Shown here: positions 1 through 7,520 of the stretch, piece by piece
Numbering within the stretch: the first letter of the stretch is position 1
Layout of the letters: every line of letters starts with the position of its first letter
NCBI GenBank assembly: GCA_030666885.1
Contig: DAOUWY010000010.1
Coordinates: forward strand, 1 to 17,670
Length of the DNA: 17,670 nt
Source of the DNA: Methanosarcinales archaeon
GTDB lineage: Archaea; Halobacteriota; Methanosarcinia; Methanosarcinales; Methanocomedenaceae
Reading direction: 5' to 3'
Position numbers and translations under genes: made by a program
Notes under the pieces: generated by a model
Seen by the model: only the letters and a program-made list of their open reading frames with translations
The model's database searches: none
What the model was told of the DNA's origin: nothing

Positions 1-1398
1 AGCAGCAAGGTTCATGGCATTCTCTATAACTGTTCCGGCCCCGCCGTTGTAAGGGTCAGCTTCAACATGTGCAGGATTGCAGCCGCAGGACAGTGCAAGT
101 CCCCGGGTATCATCGATGATCCGCAGTACACCGGCATCCATGCCTGGTTTGATCACGGTGCGCACCTGCACTTCATGGTCATACTGCCTGTATACCCATT
201 CCTTGGAAGCGATATTGTGCCTGGCAAGCATTTTTAAGATTGTGTCCTTGATATCTCCGGGCACGCTCGGTTTTTCAGCATTCCGTTCTATGCCGGGTGG
301 TATGAAGTCCAGTTCGGATGTGGATGCGCCGCCGCACAGGAACAGGACCGGCATATCTGCTACTATTTCGCCCTTATACTCCACTACATACTGGGTTTTT
401 TGTGTGAGTTCGCCGATCAGGTTGGCCTTGAGGTCGTATTTGTCTGCTACTGCCAGTACCTGATCTACATTACCGGGTTCCACTTCCAGTACCATGCGCT
501 CCTGGGATTCGGATATCATTATCTCGAAAGGTGTCAGGCTTTCATCCCTCAGGTGAACATTATCGGCAATAATATAAGCGCCCAGTTCGCCATTGGCTGC
601 CATCTCGCTGCTGGCTCCTACCAGGCCTGCGGCACCCAGGTCACGGCATGCCAGTACCAATCCTTTGTCAATGGCTTCAAGAGTGGCTTCCATGACAAGT
701 TTCTCTGAGAACGGGTCGCCTATCTGGACACTATGCCGTTCCTCGGATTCCGATTCCTCGCTCAGGTCCCTGGATGCAAAGGACGCACCGCCCATCCCGT
801 CCCTGCCAGTGGACGAACCCATAAGCACCAGCTTGTTGCCAGCCTTCTGGGCAGTGGCGGTAACGATCTTATCCTCGCGGGCCAAGCCCACACATACCAC
901 ATTTACCAGAGGGTTACCGCTGAAACTTTCATGGAAATATGCCTCTCCCCGCACCACCGGTACGCCGATACAGTTCCCGTACCCTGCAATACCCATTATC
1001 ACATGCTCGAAAAGATACCTGTTCTTTTCATTATCAAGTGGCCCGAAATACAGGGGATCCATCAGGGCTATGGGCCGTGCACCCATGGAAATAATATCCC
1101 GCACGATACCACCTACACCTGTGGCTGCACCATTGTAGGGGTCAACATATGATGGGTGGTTGTGGCTCTCCATCCCGATGGCCATTACCCAGCCGTCCTC
1201 AAGCCTGACAATAGCGGCATCGTCCCCCGGACCGATTATGATCCGCTCACCGGTGGTGGTAAAGGTTTTTAATATAGATGAGCTGGAACGGTACGAGCAG
1301 TGTTCGCTCCACAGGTTCAAAAAACAGCCCTGTTCAACTTCGGTGGGATCCCTGCCCAGCCGCTTTGCAATCTTCTTATAATCGTCTTCGGGTAACAT
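1..1398 (-). CDS. purL: Phosphoribosylformylglycinamidine synthase II (PurL), N-terminal 466 residues, runs off the window
   Basis: PurL uses ATP and glutamine-derived ammonia to convert FGAR to FGAM, the fourth step of purine synthesis, in the cytoplasm. The minus-strand frame is open from the ATG at 1398 to base 1. It begins MLPEDDYKKIAKRLGRDP and carries the family hallmarks: SEHCSYRSS near residue 31 (the conserved N-terminal His), IIGPGDDAAIV near 53, ESHNHPS near 77 followed by the Gly-rich YNGAATGVGGIVRD stretch, GRDGMGGASFAS, and CRDLGAAGL. Archaeal PurL is usually a little over 700 aa, so about one third (the C-terminal ATP-binding half) lies outside. A weak GAGTGA lies just before the start. 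The HTH-CBS regulator ends 44 nt upstream on the same strand, so co-transcription is likely. PurS and PurQ partners are not in view. Identification is very secure; only the C-terminus is unseen. Confidence 0.96.
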   Translation of the reverse strand, partial: MLPEDDYKKIAKRLGRDPTEVEQGCFLNLWSEHCSYRSSSSILKTFTTTGERIIIGPGDDAAIVRLEDGWVMAIGMESHNHPSYVDPYNGAATGVGGIVRDIISMGARPIALMDPLYFGPLDNEKNRYLFEHVIMGIAGYGNCIGVPVVRGEAYFHESFSGNPLVNVVCVGLAREDKIVTATAQKAGNKLVLMGSSTGRDGMGGASFASRDLSEESESEERHSVQIGDPFSEKLVMEATLEAIDKGLVLACRDLGAAGLVGASSEMAANGELGAYIIADNVHLRDESLTPFEIMISESQERMVLEVEPGNVDQVLAVADKYDLKANLIGELTQKTQYVVEYKGEIVADMPVLFLCGGASTSELDFIPPGIERNAEKPSVPGDIKDTILKMLARHNIASKEWVYRQYDHEVQVRTVIKPGMDAGVLRIIDDTRGLALSCGCNPAHVEADPYNGGAGTVIENAMNLAA

Positions 1399-1442
1399 TT
1401 CGGGTCACTCTTGTTCTAAGTTTAATTATTATTCAATTGTTA

Positions 1443-2009
1443 TTATTTCTTATGCACAAGTTTCATAACATCGTGCTGGGTCACTACACCCACTACCTTG
1501 CCTCTTTCCATCACCAGCACAGCCGGGCTCTGTTCAAGCAGGTGTGAGATGGTGCTGACCACCGTATCCTTCGGGACAGTGGAAAAAGAACTGCCCATAA
1601 TATCACTGACCTGCATATTGGATAGTTTATCAGTATCGCTTTCAGTCATGTAACGGACAACCGTATCAGAAGAGATGCTGCCCACCGGTACACCGTTCTC
1701 GATAACAGGCAACTGGGAGATTCCTTCATTCTCCATAATATCAACAGCTTCTTCCACAGACGAACCGGAATGTGTATGTATCACAGGAGAATGCATAATA
1801 TCCCCTGCCATTACCCTCTTTTTTTCAGTGGCATCAAATGCATCCAATATCTTGGTCAATGTAGAAAGCCTTGGATCCACATCACCTGCTTCGATCCTGG
1901 CTATCAGGGGCTGGCTTACGCCTGCAAGTCTGGCCAGTTCGTTCTGGGTCAGGTTAAGACCGACCCTGCGCTTCTTCATATCTCCAGGCGTAGGTAGGAA
2001 CATGGTCAT
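1443..2009 (-). CDS. HTH (XRE-type) transcriptional regulator with two CBS domains
   Basis: This 188-aa protein has an N-terminal helix-turn-helix at about residues 12-60 (pattern LTQNELARLAGVSQPLIARI, then GDVDPRLSTL) followed by two CBS modules, about 66-121 (DIMHSPV ... SQLPVIENGVPVG) and 133-186 (DIMGSS ... VVGVVTQHDVMKLV). The architecture is a recognised archaeal family of predicted regulators. CBS pairs generally bind adenosyl ligands such as AMP, ATP or SAM, so a nucleotide-responsive DNA-binding role is plausible. Its place directly before purL, same strand, 44-nt gap, makes regulation of purine synthesis an attractive inference, not a demonstrated one. The start MTMFLPTP fits the family's usual N-terminus; no Shine-Dalgarno precedes it. 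A TATA-like tract lies about 25-35 nt upstream, so the message may be leaderless. Confidence 0.9.
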   Translation of the reverse strand: MTMFLPTPGDMKKRRVGLNLTQNELARLAGVSQPLIARIEAGDVDPRLSTLTKILDAFDATEKKRVMAGDIMHSPVIHTHSGSSVEEAVDIMENEGISQLPVIENGVPVGSISSDTVVRYMTESDTDKLSNMQVSDIMGSSFSTVPKDTVVSTISHLLEQSPAVLVMERGKVVGVVTQHDVMKLVHKK

Positions 2010-2030
2010 ACACTTATTTGAAAAGGATAA

Positions 2031-2056
2031 TCAAATTATATAATTATATTATATAA
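2031..2056 (-). promoter_or_regulatory. TATA-rich promoter of the HTH-CBS/purL unit
   Basis: The minus strand here reads as near-continuous TATA elements (TTATATAATATAATTATATA). The proximal copy, about 2033-2042, lies roughly the archaeal box A distance (about 25 bp) from the HTH-CBS start, and no ribosome binding site is visible between them, which suggests a leaderless transcript. The symmetric AT repeats could also be an autoregulatory operator. Confidence 0.5.
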
Positions 2057-2124
2057 CTCCGGGTAATATCAACTTATCTATATTGATATTCCTGTATCAT
2101 GCAGGACAAAACGGGTCTTCAAAG

Positions 2125-2367
2125 TTATAACTTTTCCATCCGGATAACTTCGTACATTCCACCCCTATACAAAATAATAGTCTTCTCAAACCCAACCATT
2201 ATCATTTCAATGCTATTATTCCCGGATTCCAGTTCCACTAACCGTTCATATGTCCTGTTGGTCAGGTTCATCTCAACTGATTTGTCATTGGACTGTAATC
2301 CCTGGTTATAAGCCTCTTCAAAAGCTTCCCTTGAAAAACCCACAATATTTTCCATATATTTGAACAT
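2125..2367 (-). CDS. Small conserved-looking protein of unknown function, 80 aa
   Basis: I do not recognise this protein. It begins MFKYMENIVGFSREAFEEAY and ends GGMYEVIRMEKL, and is predicted soluble, with a helical N-terminal half (FEEAYNQGLQ, ERLVELESG) and a likely beta-rich C-terminal third (IEMIMVGFEKTIILYRGG). There is no signal peptide, membrane segment or cysteine motif. It starts 15 nt after the stop of the P-loop gene on the same strand, so the two are probably one transcript. No Shine-Dalgarno is visible; the ATG 12 nt further in (Met5) is an alternative start. The reading frame is well filled with ordinary residues and the tight spacing supports reality, but the function is open. 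Confidence 0.65.
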   Translation of the reverse strand: MFKYMENIVGFSREAFEEAYNQGLQSNDKSVEMNLTNRTYERLVELESGNNSIEMIMVGFEKTIILYRGGMYEVIRMEKL

Positions 2368-2382
2368 TGTAGCACTGTACCA

Positions 2383-3549
2383 CTATACGTTCAAACCATG
2401 TGCAGCCTTGAATTCCTGGTAGGCCTCGAACATTATCCGTTCAAGTTCCTCTACCCTCTCAGGTTCTGATGATTCTATATTACCGTCAGTATCCACTACA
2501 CTGACCATAATACCAAACCTGTCAGCAGCTGCTTTATCGGCAACGGACACTAATCCGGTGTCATCCTCTTCGGAAATATAATCAAGGTTCATGTTCGCTA
2601 GTTGCTTGAATCCCACTTCAAGCTGCAATTCGGGTGTGAAGGAGTGTATGACTTCCACCTTTCCTTCCAGGCTGCTTTTATAGGTCTGGTACATATGCCG
2701 GCTCTGCCTGTACCCTACATATATTTCCAGCAGTGTTACACCGATCATGGAATTCTCATGTTTTCCCACAACAAGGTCGCTGATGATCTTCTGCTCGCCA
2801 TCAGCAGTATGCATGACAAGGAAACCGGATTCCTTCCCCTCCTCATTGGATATCTCCACGATCTTGAGCAGGCACTGGCCCAAGGTCATATCCCCGGAAG
2901 GCAATATCCTGTCAAAATCCTTCACAGTCCTGGAGAACTGGTTATCCTCGTAGTTTCCCACCCCTTCCCGGTTTATTATATCCAGGACCTTAGCACCCTG
3001 GATACCTAAAAGATTGGACTTAATACCATACTTTTTTTCCTTTTGAAGTAGTTCTTCCAGCCTGTCCTTGGCATCCATATGACGCTGCAGCCTGCGCCTC
3101 ACCAGCAAATCTTCATCGGCAATGATCTCGATAGGCTTTGGTTTTACACCTATTTGGGCTGTCAACTCTGACATTCTATTGAACAATTGCTCTTCACCCA
3201 GTTCCATTACATCAAAGACATCTTCAATGATATAATTGAGCTTTTCAAGCATTTTCACATCCACATATATGGGGTCATCCCCATCAAAGATCGGGAGCTT
3301 GCGCCGTTCCACAATCTCTTGTTCCATTTTATCTGTTATATCCTTTTGGATGATTATTACAGGCTGGGCAGAACGTGCCCGTCCTTCATAGATAGCACCG
3401 ACGTTCTCATCTGCCATTCCTACACTAAGGGTAGTCTTGCCGCCGCCCTGCGGACCAGTGAGATACAAGACCGGGTTAGCTGCCAGTTCCTTTTTCAATA
3501 TCTCGATCAATTCTTCTTTTGTGTGTTTTGATGTGTCAAGTACGTTCAC
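2383..3549 (-). CDS. P-loop NTPase-like protein of unknown function, 388 aa
   Basis: The N-terminal 50 residues hold a clear Walker A motif (TGPQGGGKTT, residues 31-40) after a strand VLYL. A hydrophobic strand ending in acidic residues (IEIIADED, about 140-147) could be Walker B. Between and after are charged helical stretches (RRRLQRHMDAKDRLEELLQKEKK, in two blocks about 151-173). The C-terminal half has no motif I recognise. There is no signal peptide or membrane helix. The start is GTG at 3549; an AAGGGG lies somewhat far upstream (14 nt). It lies downstream of the thermosome gene on the same strand but beyond a hairpin terminator, so it probably has its own promoter, and the 80-aa gene follows it by 15 nt. 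ATP or GTP binding is well supported; substrate and role are unknown, and I would not assign it to a named ATPase family. Confidence 0.8.
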   Translation of the reverse strand: MNVLDTSKHTKEELIEILKKELAANPVLYLTGPQGGGKTTLSVGMADENVGAIYEGRARSAQPVIIIQKDITDKMEQEIVERRKLPIFDGDDPIYVDVKMLEKLNYIIEDVFDVMELGEEQLFNRMSELTAQIGVKPKPIEIIADEDLLVRRRLQRHMDAKDRLEELLQKEKKYGIKSNLLGIQGAKVLDIINREGVGNYEDNQFSRTVKDFDRILPSGDMTLGQCLLKIVEISNEEGKESGFLVMHTADGEQKIISDLVVGKHENSMIGVTLLEIYVGYRQSRHMYQTYKSSLEGKVEVIHSFTPELQLEVGFKQLANMNLDYISEEDDTGLVSVADKAAADRFGIMVSVVDTDGNIESSEPERVEELERIMFEAYQEFKAAHGLNV

Positions 3550-3628
3550 TGGAATTACCCCTTGGGATTTTATGGCCTGGTAGCCTGTAGAGCTTTCCTG
3601 TAATTAAGAATCACGTAATAGAATGAAT

Positions 3629-3661
3629 AAAAAAGATATGGGCTGTGCCCGTTGGCACAGC
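3629..3661 (-). terminator. Hairpin plus U-tract terminator of the thermosome gene
   Basis: Eight perfectly paired bases, GCTGTGCC at 3642-3649 and GGCACAGC at 3654-3661, enclose a 4-nt loop. Read on the minus strand the stem is followed 7 nt later by six T residues (3629-3634). It lies 8 nt after the thermosome stop codon. The layout matches a bacterial-style intrinsic terminator; in archaea the U-tract alone may suffice. Confidence 0.75.
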
Positions 3662-3669
3662 ACAGTGAT

Positions 3670-5328
3670 TTACATGTCAAAGTCCATATCCGGCATGCCG
3701 CCTGGCGGCATTCCACCCGGTGGCATTCCCTCACCCATGCCGCCGGTACTGCTGGATGCAATGACATCATCGATCCTGAGGATCATTGTAGCGGATTCGG
3801 TAGCAGAGTTCAATGCCTGGGTCTTTACCCTCAGCGGCTCTACCACGCCTTCTTCCCACATATCTGTCACTTCACCGGTGATCACATTCAGCCCGGCAGT
3901 CTTCACACTCTTCTCATGCTGGCTGCGAAGTTCCACGAGTTTGTCGATTGGGTCCAGGCCGCCGTTCTCGGCAAGTGTGCGCGGGATTACTTCAAGTGCC
4001 TCAGCAAAGGCGGTCACTGCAAGCTGCTCCCTGCCCTTGAGCGTGGCTGCGTATTCCTTTAACCTCAGCGCCAGTTCCACTTCAGGTGAACCGCCGCCGG
4101 CCACCAGTTTACCGTCTTCTATGACTACTCCGACTACCCTTGTGGCATCCTCAAAAGCAGTCTCCACATTATTTACCACATGCTCGGTACTACCCCTAAG
4201 GATCACTGACACTGCCTTTGGGTTCTGGCACTTGGTAACAAATGTAGTATCCTCGCCGCCCATTTTGCGTTCCTCTACCAGTCCGGCAAATCCCAGGTCG
4301 GACTCGGATATCTCGTTAATATTATTGACAATGGTGGCACCGGTTGCGCGTGCCATTTTCTCAAAATCACTTTTCAGGAACCTCCTGATACCAAATATCC
4401 CTTCCTTTGCCAGGTAATGCTGTGCTATATCATCAATACCCTTCTGGCAGAACAGGACATTTGCACCGCTTTTTGCAATCTTGTCCACCTTACCCTTCAG
4501 CATTTTGTCTTCCTGGTCAAGGAACAACTGCAGCTGGTCAGGGGATGTGATATTGATCTCTGCATCCATTTCGGTCTTCTGGATCTCCACCTGTGCATTG
4601 AGCAGCAGTATCCTGGCATTCTCGATACGCTTGGGCATATTCTCATGTACCCTGCTCTTGTTCACGATCATGCCCTCGATAAGTTCCGATTCCTCTACAC
4701 TGGCACCTGTCTTTGTTTCAAGTTTGATGTCTTCCCGGTCTACACTCTTTTTACCGTCTGTGGTATCGACCACAGAGCGCACTGCAACAACTGCCAGGTG
4801 AGCAAGTTTTTCCTTGGCGTTCTCTGCACCCTTGCCAGTGATGGCAGTCCCTGCTATCTTTAACAGAAGTGCTTCGTCATCTTCTGAAACTTCCCTGACC
4901 ATTCCGTCCAGGATCTTTTTTGCCTGATCCGAGGCCATTCTGTACCCTGCTGCGATGATAGTGGGATGAACATCCTGGTTGAGCAGGTCCTCTGCCTTTT
5001 TCAGCAGTTCACCTGCCAGTACTGCTGCTGTAGTGGTGCCATCGCCTACTTCATCGTCCTGGGTCTTGGCCACTTCTACCAGCATCTTGGCTGCGGGATG
5101 TTCTATGTCCATTTCCCGTAGGATCTGGGCACCGTCATTGGTAATTACAATGTCACCCATTGAATCCACCATCATCTTATCCATGCCTTTAGGACCGAGT
5201 GTTGTACGCACGGCATTGGCCACTGCCCTGGCCGCCATGATATTACTGTTCTGTGCTTCCTTACCCCTGGAACGTTCTGCTCCAGGGCGAAGAATAAATA
5301 TTGGCTGTCCTCCTAATTGTGCTGCCAT
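3670..5328 (-). CDS. thsA: Thermosome subunit (group II chaperonin, Hsp60/CCT family)
   Basis: This ATP-driven cytosolic chaperonin forms double-ring complexes with a built-in lid and folds stressed or new proteins. The 552-aa length is typical. Seen in the sequence: TLGPKGMDK (43-51), TNDGA (63-67), DEVGDGTTT (92-100, nucleotide binding with the catalytic Asp), a central apical domain, GGGSPEVELALRL in the second equatorial segment, and a C-terminal Gly/Met-rich tail with repeated PPGGM units that would project into the cavity. The ATG at 5328 is preceded 11 nt upstream by a perfect GGAGG (5340-5344). A TATA-like element and a 13-nt-spaced direct repeat lie just upstream, and a hairpin terminator follows. 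Many archaea carry two or three paralogues; the alpha/beta assignment, and therefore the symbol, is tentative. Confidence 0.97.
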   Translation of the reverse strand: MAAQLGGQPIFILRPGAERSRGKEAQNSNIMAARAVANAVRTTLGPKGMDKMMVDSMGDIVITNDGAQILREMDIEHPAAKMLVEVAKTQDDEVGDGTTTAAVLAGELLKKAEDLLNQDVHPTIIAAGYRMASDQAKKILDGMVREVSEDDEALLLKIAGTAITGKGAENAKEKLAHLAVVAVRSVVDTTDGKKSVDREDIKLETKTGASVEESELIEGMIVNKSRVHENMPKRIENARILLLNAQVEIQKTEMDAEINITSPDQLQLFLDQEDKMLKGKVDKIAKSGANVLFCQKGIDDIAQHYLAKEGIFGIRRFLKSDFEKMARATGATIVNNINEISESDLGFAGLVEERKMGGEDTTFVTKCQNPKAVSVILRGSTEHVVNNVETAFEDATRVVGVVIEDGKLVAGGGSPEVELALRLKEYAATLKGREQLAVTAFAEALEVIPRTLAENGGLDPIDKLVELRSQHEKSVKTAGLNVITGEVTDMWEEGVVEPLRVKTQALNSATESATMILRIDDVIASSSTGGMGEGMPPGGMPPGGMPDMDFDM

Positions 5329-5339
5329 GAAAATGTGTT

Positions 5340-5404
5340 CCTCCTGTTGCTAATGATTATTGTTAATACAAGTTTGTTTTACATGTTTGTACTTCTATAT
5401 GAAT
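5340..5404 (-). promoter_or_regulatory. Thermosome promoter, candidate operator repeats and Shine-Dalgarno
   Basis: On the minus strand a TATA-like TTCATATAGA (5394-5403) is followed downstream by two near-identical 10-mers, plus-strand ACAAGTTTGT (5368-5377) and ACATGTTTGT (5381-5390), spaced 13 nt start to start. They sit between TATA and gene, where a repressor would block initiation. The GGAGG at 5340-5344 is the ribosome binding site. They do not match the Archaeoglobus HSR1 or Pyrococcus Phr operators as I remember them. Confidence 0.45.
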
Positions 5405-5438
5405 ATTGCGGGATGCACGACCTTGGGACAAAATTTAC

Positions 5439-5666
5439 TTACCACCCACGAAACCATTGATTATTTATGCCTTCCATAATCCCAAGGTATCCAATTATTA
5501 GGACATTATGCCCAACGAGCTTAAGTCGTGTTTCAATGACTTTCCACGTATCAAGTCCCTTTCTCAAAGGATCTTCAAATCTACACTTTACATAGAAGTT
5601 AGCTTTTTCTGAAAGTGAGTGCATAGAACACTGTTTTTTAGTTCTTCGCGGTATTTTGAGGCACAA
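5439..5666 (-). CDS. Doubtful small ORF, 75 aa, unknown
   Basis: The frame opens MCLKIPRRTKKQC and ends NNQWFRGW. The second half (LDTWKVIETRLKLVGHNVLI) looks like real protein, with a plausible helix and strand, whereas the first 14 residues look like non-coding sequence. A start at Met15 (5624) is just as possible. There is no convincing ribosome binding site or homology I can recall. It lies between the thermosome promoter and a decayed COR/TIR gene, so it may be another gene fragment. Treat it as low confidence. Confidence 0.25.
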   Translation of the reverse strand: MCLKIPRRTKKQCSMHSLSEKANFYVKCRFEDPLRKGLDTWKVIETRLKLVGHNVLIIGYLGIMEGINNQWFRGW

Positions 5667-5740
5667 CGCGGGTTATGGCCGCCAAGTATATTGGCCTTGC
5701 GACCGAGTGTATGTTTTTTAAAGGAATTATTAAAGCATTC

Positions 5741-6220
5741 TTATTTCCTACCGGTAATACCCCGGATTAAATGATCTAAAGGATCCGGTTTGTCTTTTCG
5801 AAAATCGGTCCAGGTCATACCTTTAAGGAAAATTGGAAGTTTTGTTTTCTTATGTGCATCCTGCAGAATAACCGGAATCACTGGGCAACCTCTCTCAACA
5901 AATTCACGATAGAGAATCGAAGAGGCTTTTTCTCGTTTGCGTTTAATGTCAGTAGTTCGATCAATTTCGGAAATGGCAGAACGAGAATCGGCTATTAGCC
6001 GTTCCTTGCGGTCTAGGAGAGAAACCATAGTTTCGCATACAGGATAGCTAATAGTCTTGAACCCCCGTTCACGTCGGCGCTTAGCTTGTCTTTCGGTGAT
6101 CGTCTCACCACAGTCATGACACTGAAAAATTCTCTGTCTGTGAATGCTTTCCGGTAAGACCCGACGCAGTAGATGTATATGGATATACTCTTCAAACAGT
6201 TTAAAGTGGGGGGTTATCAA
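5741..6220 (-). pseudogene. Remnant of a COR/TIR-type (STAND-like) protein with most of the TIR domain deleted
   Basis: The 159-residue frame contains two recognisable pieces. The first, FQCHDCGETI ... RRRERGF ... YPVCETMVSLLDRKERL, is the zinc-ribbon-like segment that in larger multidomain (Roc-COR or related STAND) proteins precedes a TIR domain, followed by the linker DRTTDIKRKREKASS. The second, REFVERGCPVIPVIL ... LPIFLKGMTWTDFRK ... DPLDHLIRGITGRK, is the characteristic C-terminal end of such TIR domains. In intact relatives about 80 residues, including the first strands and the catalytic Glu region, separate the two; here they are joined in frame. One ribbon Cys is also replaced (YPVCET where CPVC is expected). 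The frame begins with TTG directly after a TAG, with no ribosome binding site, so the 5' half is missing. TIR domains are NAD-cleaving immune effectors; this remnant cannot be one. Family assignment is from memory of related proteins. Confidence 0.65.
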
Positions 6221-6293
6221 CTATATAGGGGGGACATATCGGACTGCAAGGGCCATGACCACATGGTTGGAGTTGGGTTCAACCACGGCTCGC

Positions 6294-6917
6294 TCATATC
6301 TGGTAAACAATGGTGACACCCCTTTTCTCCACCCCTTCGTCGGTCTCGATGTTCAATATCACTTTTTCCACGATAAGCGGCTGCATAGTATCAGGAACGA
6401 ACGGCTCCTGCGCCAGTTCGGTCCCAGCCTGGTCCAGCATTTCATTGATAATCTGCCAATCACCATCTATTAATTCATCATCGCCCAGGCCGGTCCTGCC
6501 ATCGCAACTGTTAGCAATCACCTCCAGCAGTCCCGGTCCGCTGTCCCATTTGCTGTTTTGGGGATAAAAAGTTGTCATCAATGCCCTGGCCCTCGTGACC
6601 CTGCCGGTCTTTGTGTCAGAATAAGCAGACACATACTTACTTGAGATATCAATAGTGACGTCCGGGTCAATATCGAACGTGTAATAATGGGGTCCCTGGA
6701 TACTTGTGCTGTCGACATCCTCAATATATGAAGCAAGGGATGATAGACTTGCATCCATCATCCCGGCAGTTTCCTGCTGTATGAACAACGGATAGATATT
6801 GAAAGCAGAGACAAGTAGTATTGAGCTAAATAACATCAGTCCTACTCTGGTGATAAGAAAATCGGCCCATGCCCTTTCATCATCATTGAATCTCTCGTCC
6901 TTGAATCTTGCTGCCAT
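6294..6917 (-). CDS. Membrane-anchored, pilin-like/extracellular protein, 207 aa, unknown function
   Basis: A short charged N-terminus (about 18 residues, ...FNDDERAWAD) precedes one hydrophobic segment, FLITRVGLMLFSSILLVSAF (about 20-40), and a roughly 160-residue exterior domain rich in Asp, Thr and Ser with two Tyr-rich strands. The layout resembles archaeal type IV pilin-like or other secreted proteins with an N-terminal helix. I see no exact class III (PibD/FlaK) cleavage motif, so processing is uncertain. The ATG at 6917 has a GAGG ribosome binding site that overlaps the stop codon of the upstream gene, with a 9-nt gap, so the two genes are translated from one message. No secretion ATPase or membrane platform gene is in view. 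The protein is probably real; family membership is inferred from architecture only. Confidence 0.7.
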   Translation of the reverse strand: MAARFKDERFNDDERAWADFLITRVGLMLFSSILLVSAFNIYPLFIQQETAGMMDASLSSLASYIEDVDSTSIQGPHYYTFDIDPDVTIDISSKYVSAYSDTKTGRVTRARALMTTFYPQNSKWDSGPGLLEVIANSCDGRTGLGDDELIDGDWQIINEMLDQAGTELAQEPFVPDTMQPLIVEKVILNIETDEGVEKRGVTIVYQI

Positions 6918-6926
6918 GTTCTGTCC

Positions 6927-7436
6927 TCAATACAATGTGATATATGTACTGCTTCTGTCAGTTACTAATTCGAGGGTCAGTTCATAGGAGCCTGGCATCA
7001 AAACTATGGGTCCGTCCAGTCCTGGCAGGGCTGCATACCTTGCTTTAGAAGGCAGGGTTTGGGTAACACCCTGGTACGTTGTATAGTAGATGATATTACT
7101 CTCATGGGGACTGGCACTTATGGGCAATACTCCTTCCTGCGGCAGCATGGCTCCGAAGACTACACACTCCACCCCATCCGGTACGTTAAATGTAACAATC
7201 TCTTTGGTGCCCGTATTATCCCATACATCCGATACATCCCTGGCACCGCCCTGCTGGTATATGGCAGATGCCCTGGCCTCAAGAACAGACAGGTCTCCGT
7301 AAAAACACTTGACCTGGGCATCTCTGGTAAGATCTGCCAGGGCAGTTGCAGATAATGCCACTATGATTCCCATAAGCACGGCGGCAGCTACAAATCTCAT
7401 GGGCAGCGCGTCGGCTCCTGCCTCATCAAATAACAT
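6927..7436 (-). CDS. Pilin-like membrane-anchored protein, first gene of a two-gene unit
   Basis: From the ATG at 7436 the protein starts MLFDEAGADALPMRFVAAAV and has a single strong hydrophobic segment (about residues 13-33) followed by a roughly 135-residue outward domain ending in a beta-rich SYELTLELVTDRSSTYITLY. A short acidic lead, hydrophobic helix and C-terminal beta domain are typical of archaeal pseudopilin-like proteins. An in-frame ATG at 7487 would add 17 residues (MLISIHNFKYHNDIRHS) and lies at the distance from the upstream TATA tract expected for a leaderless message, so both starts remain possible; I prefer 7436 because a hydrophobic helix close to the N-terminus suits the family. 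The 207-aa partner follows 9 nt downstream. The role is unknown; surface structure or envelope function is an inference. Confidence 0.65.
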   Translation of the reverse strand: MLFDEAGADALPMRFVAAAVLMGIIVALSATALADLTRDAQVKCFYGDLSVLEARASAIYQQGGARDVSDVWDNTGTKEIVTFNVPDGVECVVFGAMLPQEGVLPISASPHESNIIYYTTYQGVTQTLPSKARYAALPGLDGPIVLMPGSYELTLELVTDRSSTYITLY

Positions 7437-7496
7437 AGAATGTCTGATATCATTATGGTACTTGAAATTGTGAATGCTGATTAACATATTTATTAC

Positions 7497-7520
7497 GATA
7501 TATTGATATTAATATATCAA
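7497..7520 (-). promoter_or_regulatory. Palindromic TATA region upstream of the pilin-like pair
   Basis: Two nested inverted repeats occupy this stretch: GATATATT (7497-7504) with AATATATC (7511-7518), and TTGATAT (7503-7509) with ATATCAA (7514-7520). The centre serves as a box A for a start near 7487 on the minus strand. Overlap of the dyad with TATA is what a repressor site would look like, but AT-rich dyads also arise by chance. Confidence 0.45.

Noticed and set aside
77..1381. Several overlapping plus-strand frames opposite purL
   Set aside because: They are antisense shadows; the minus strand carries an unbroken, motif-rich PurL frame.
5439..7490. COR/TIR remnant, 75-aa ORF and pilin-like pair as one defence system
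   Set aside because: The remnant lacks start and catalytic core, the 75-aa frame is doubtful, and the pilin-like genes show no defence-related feature.
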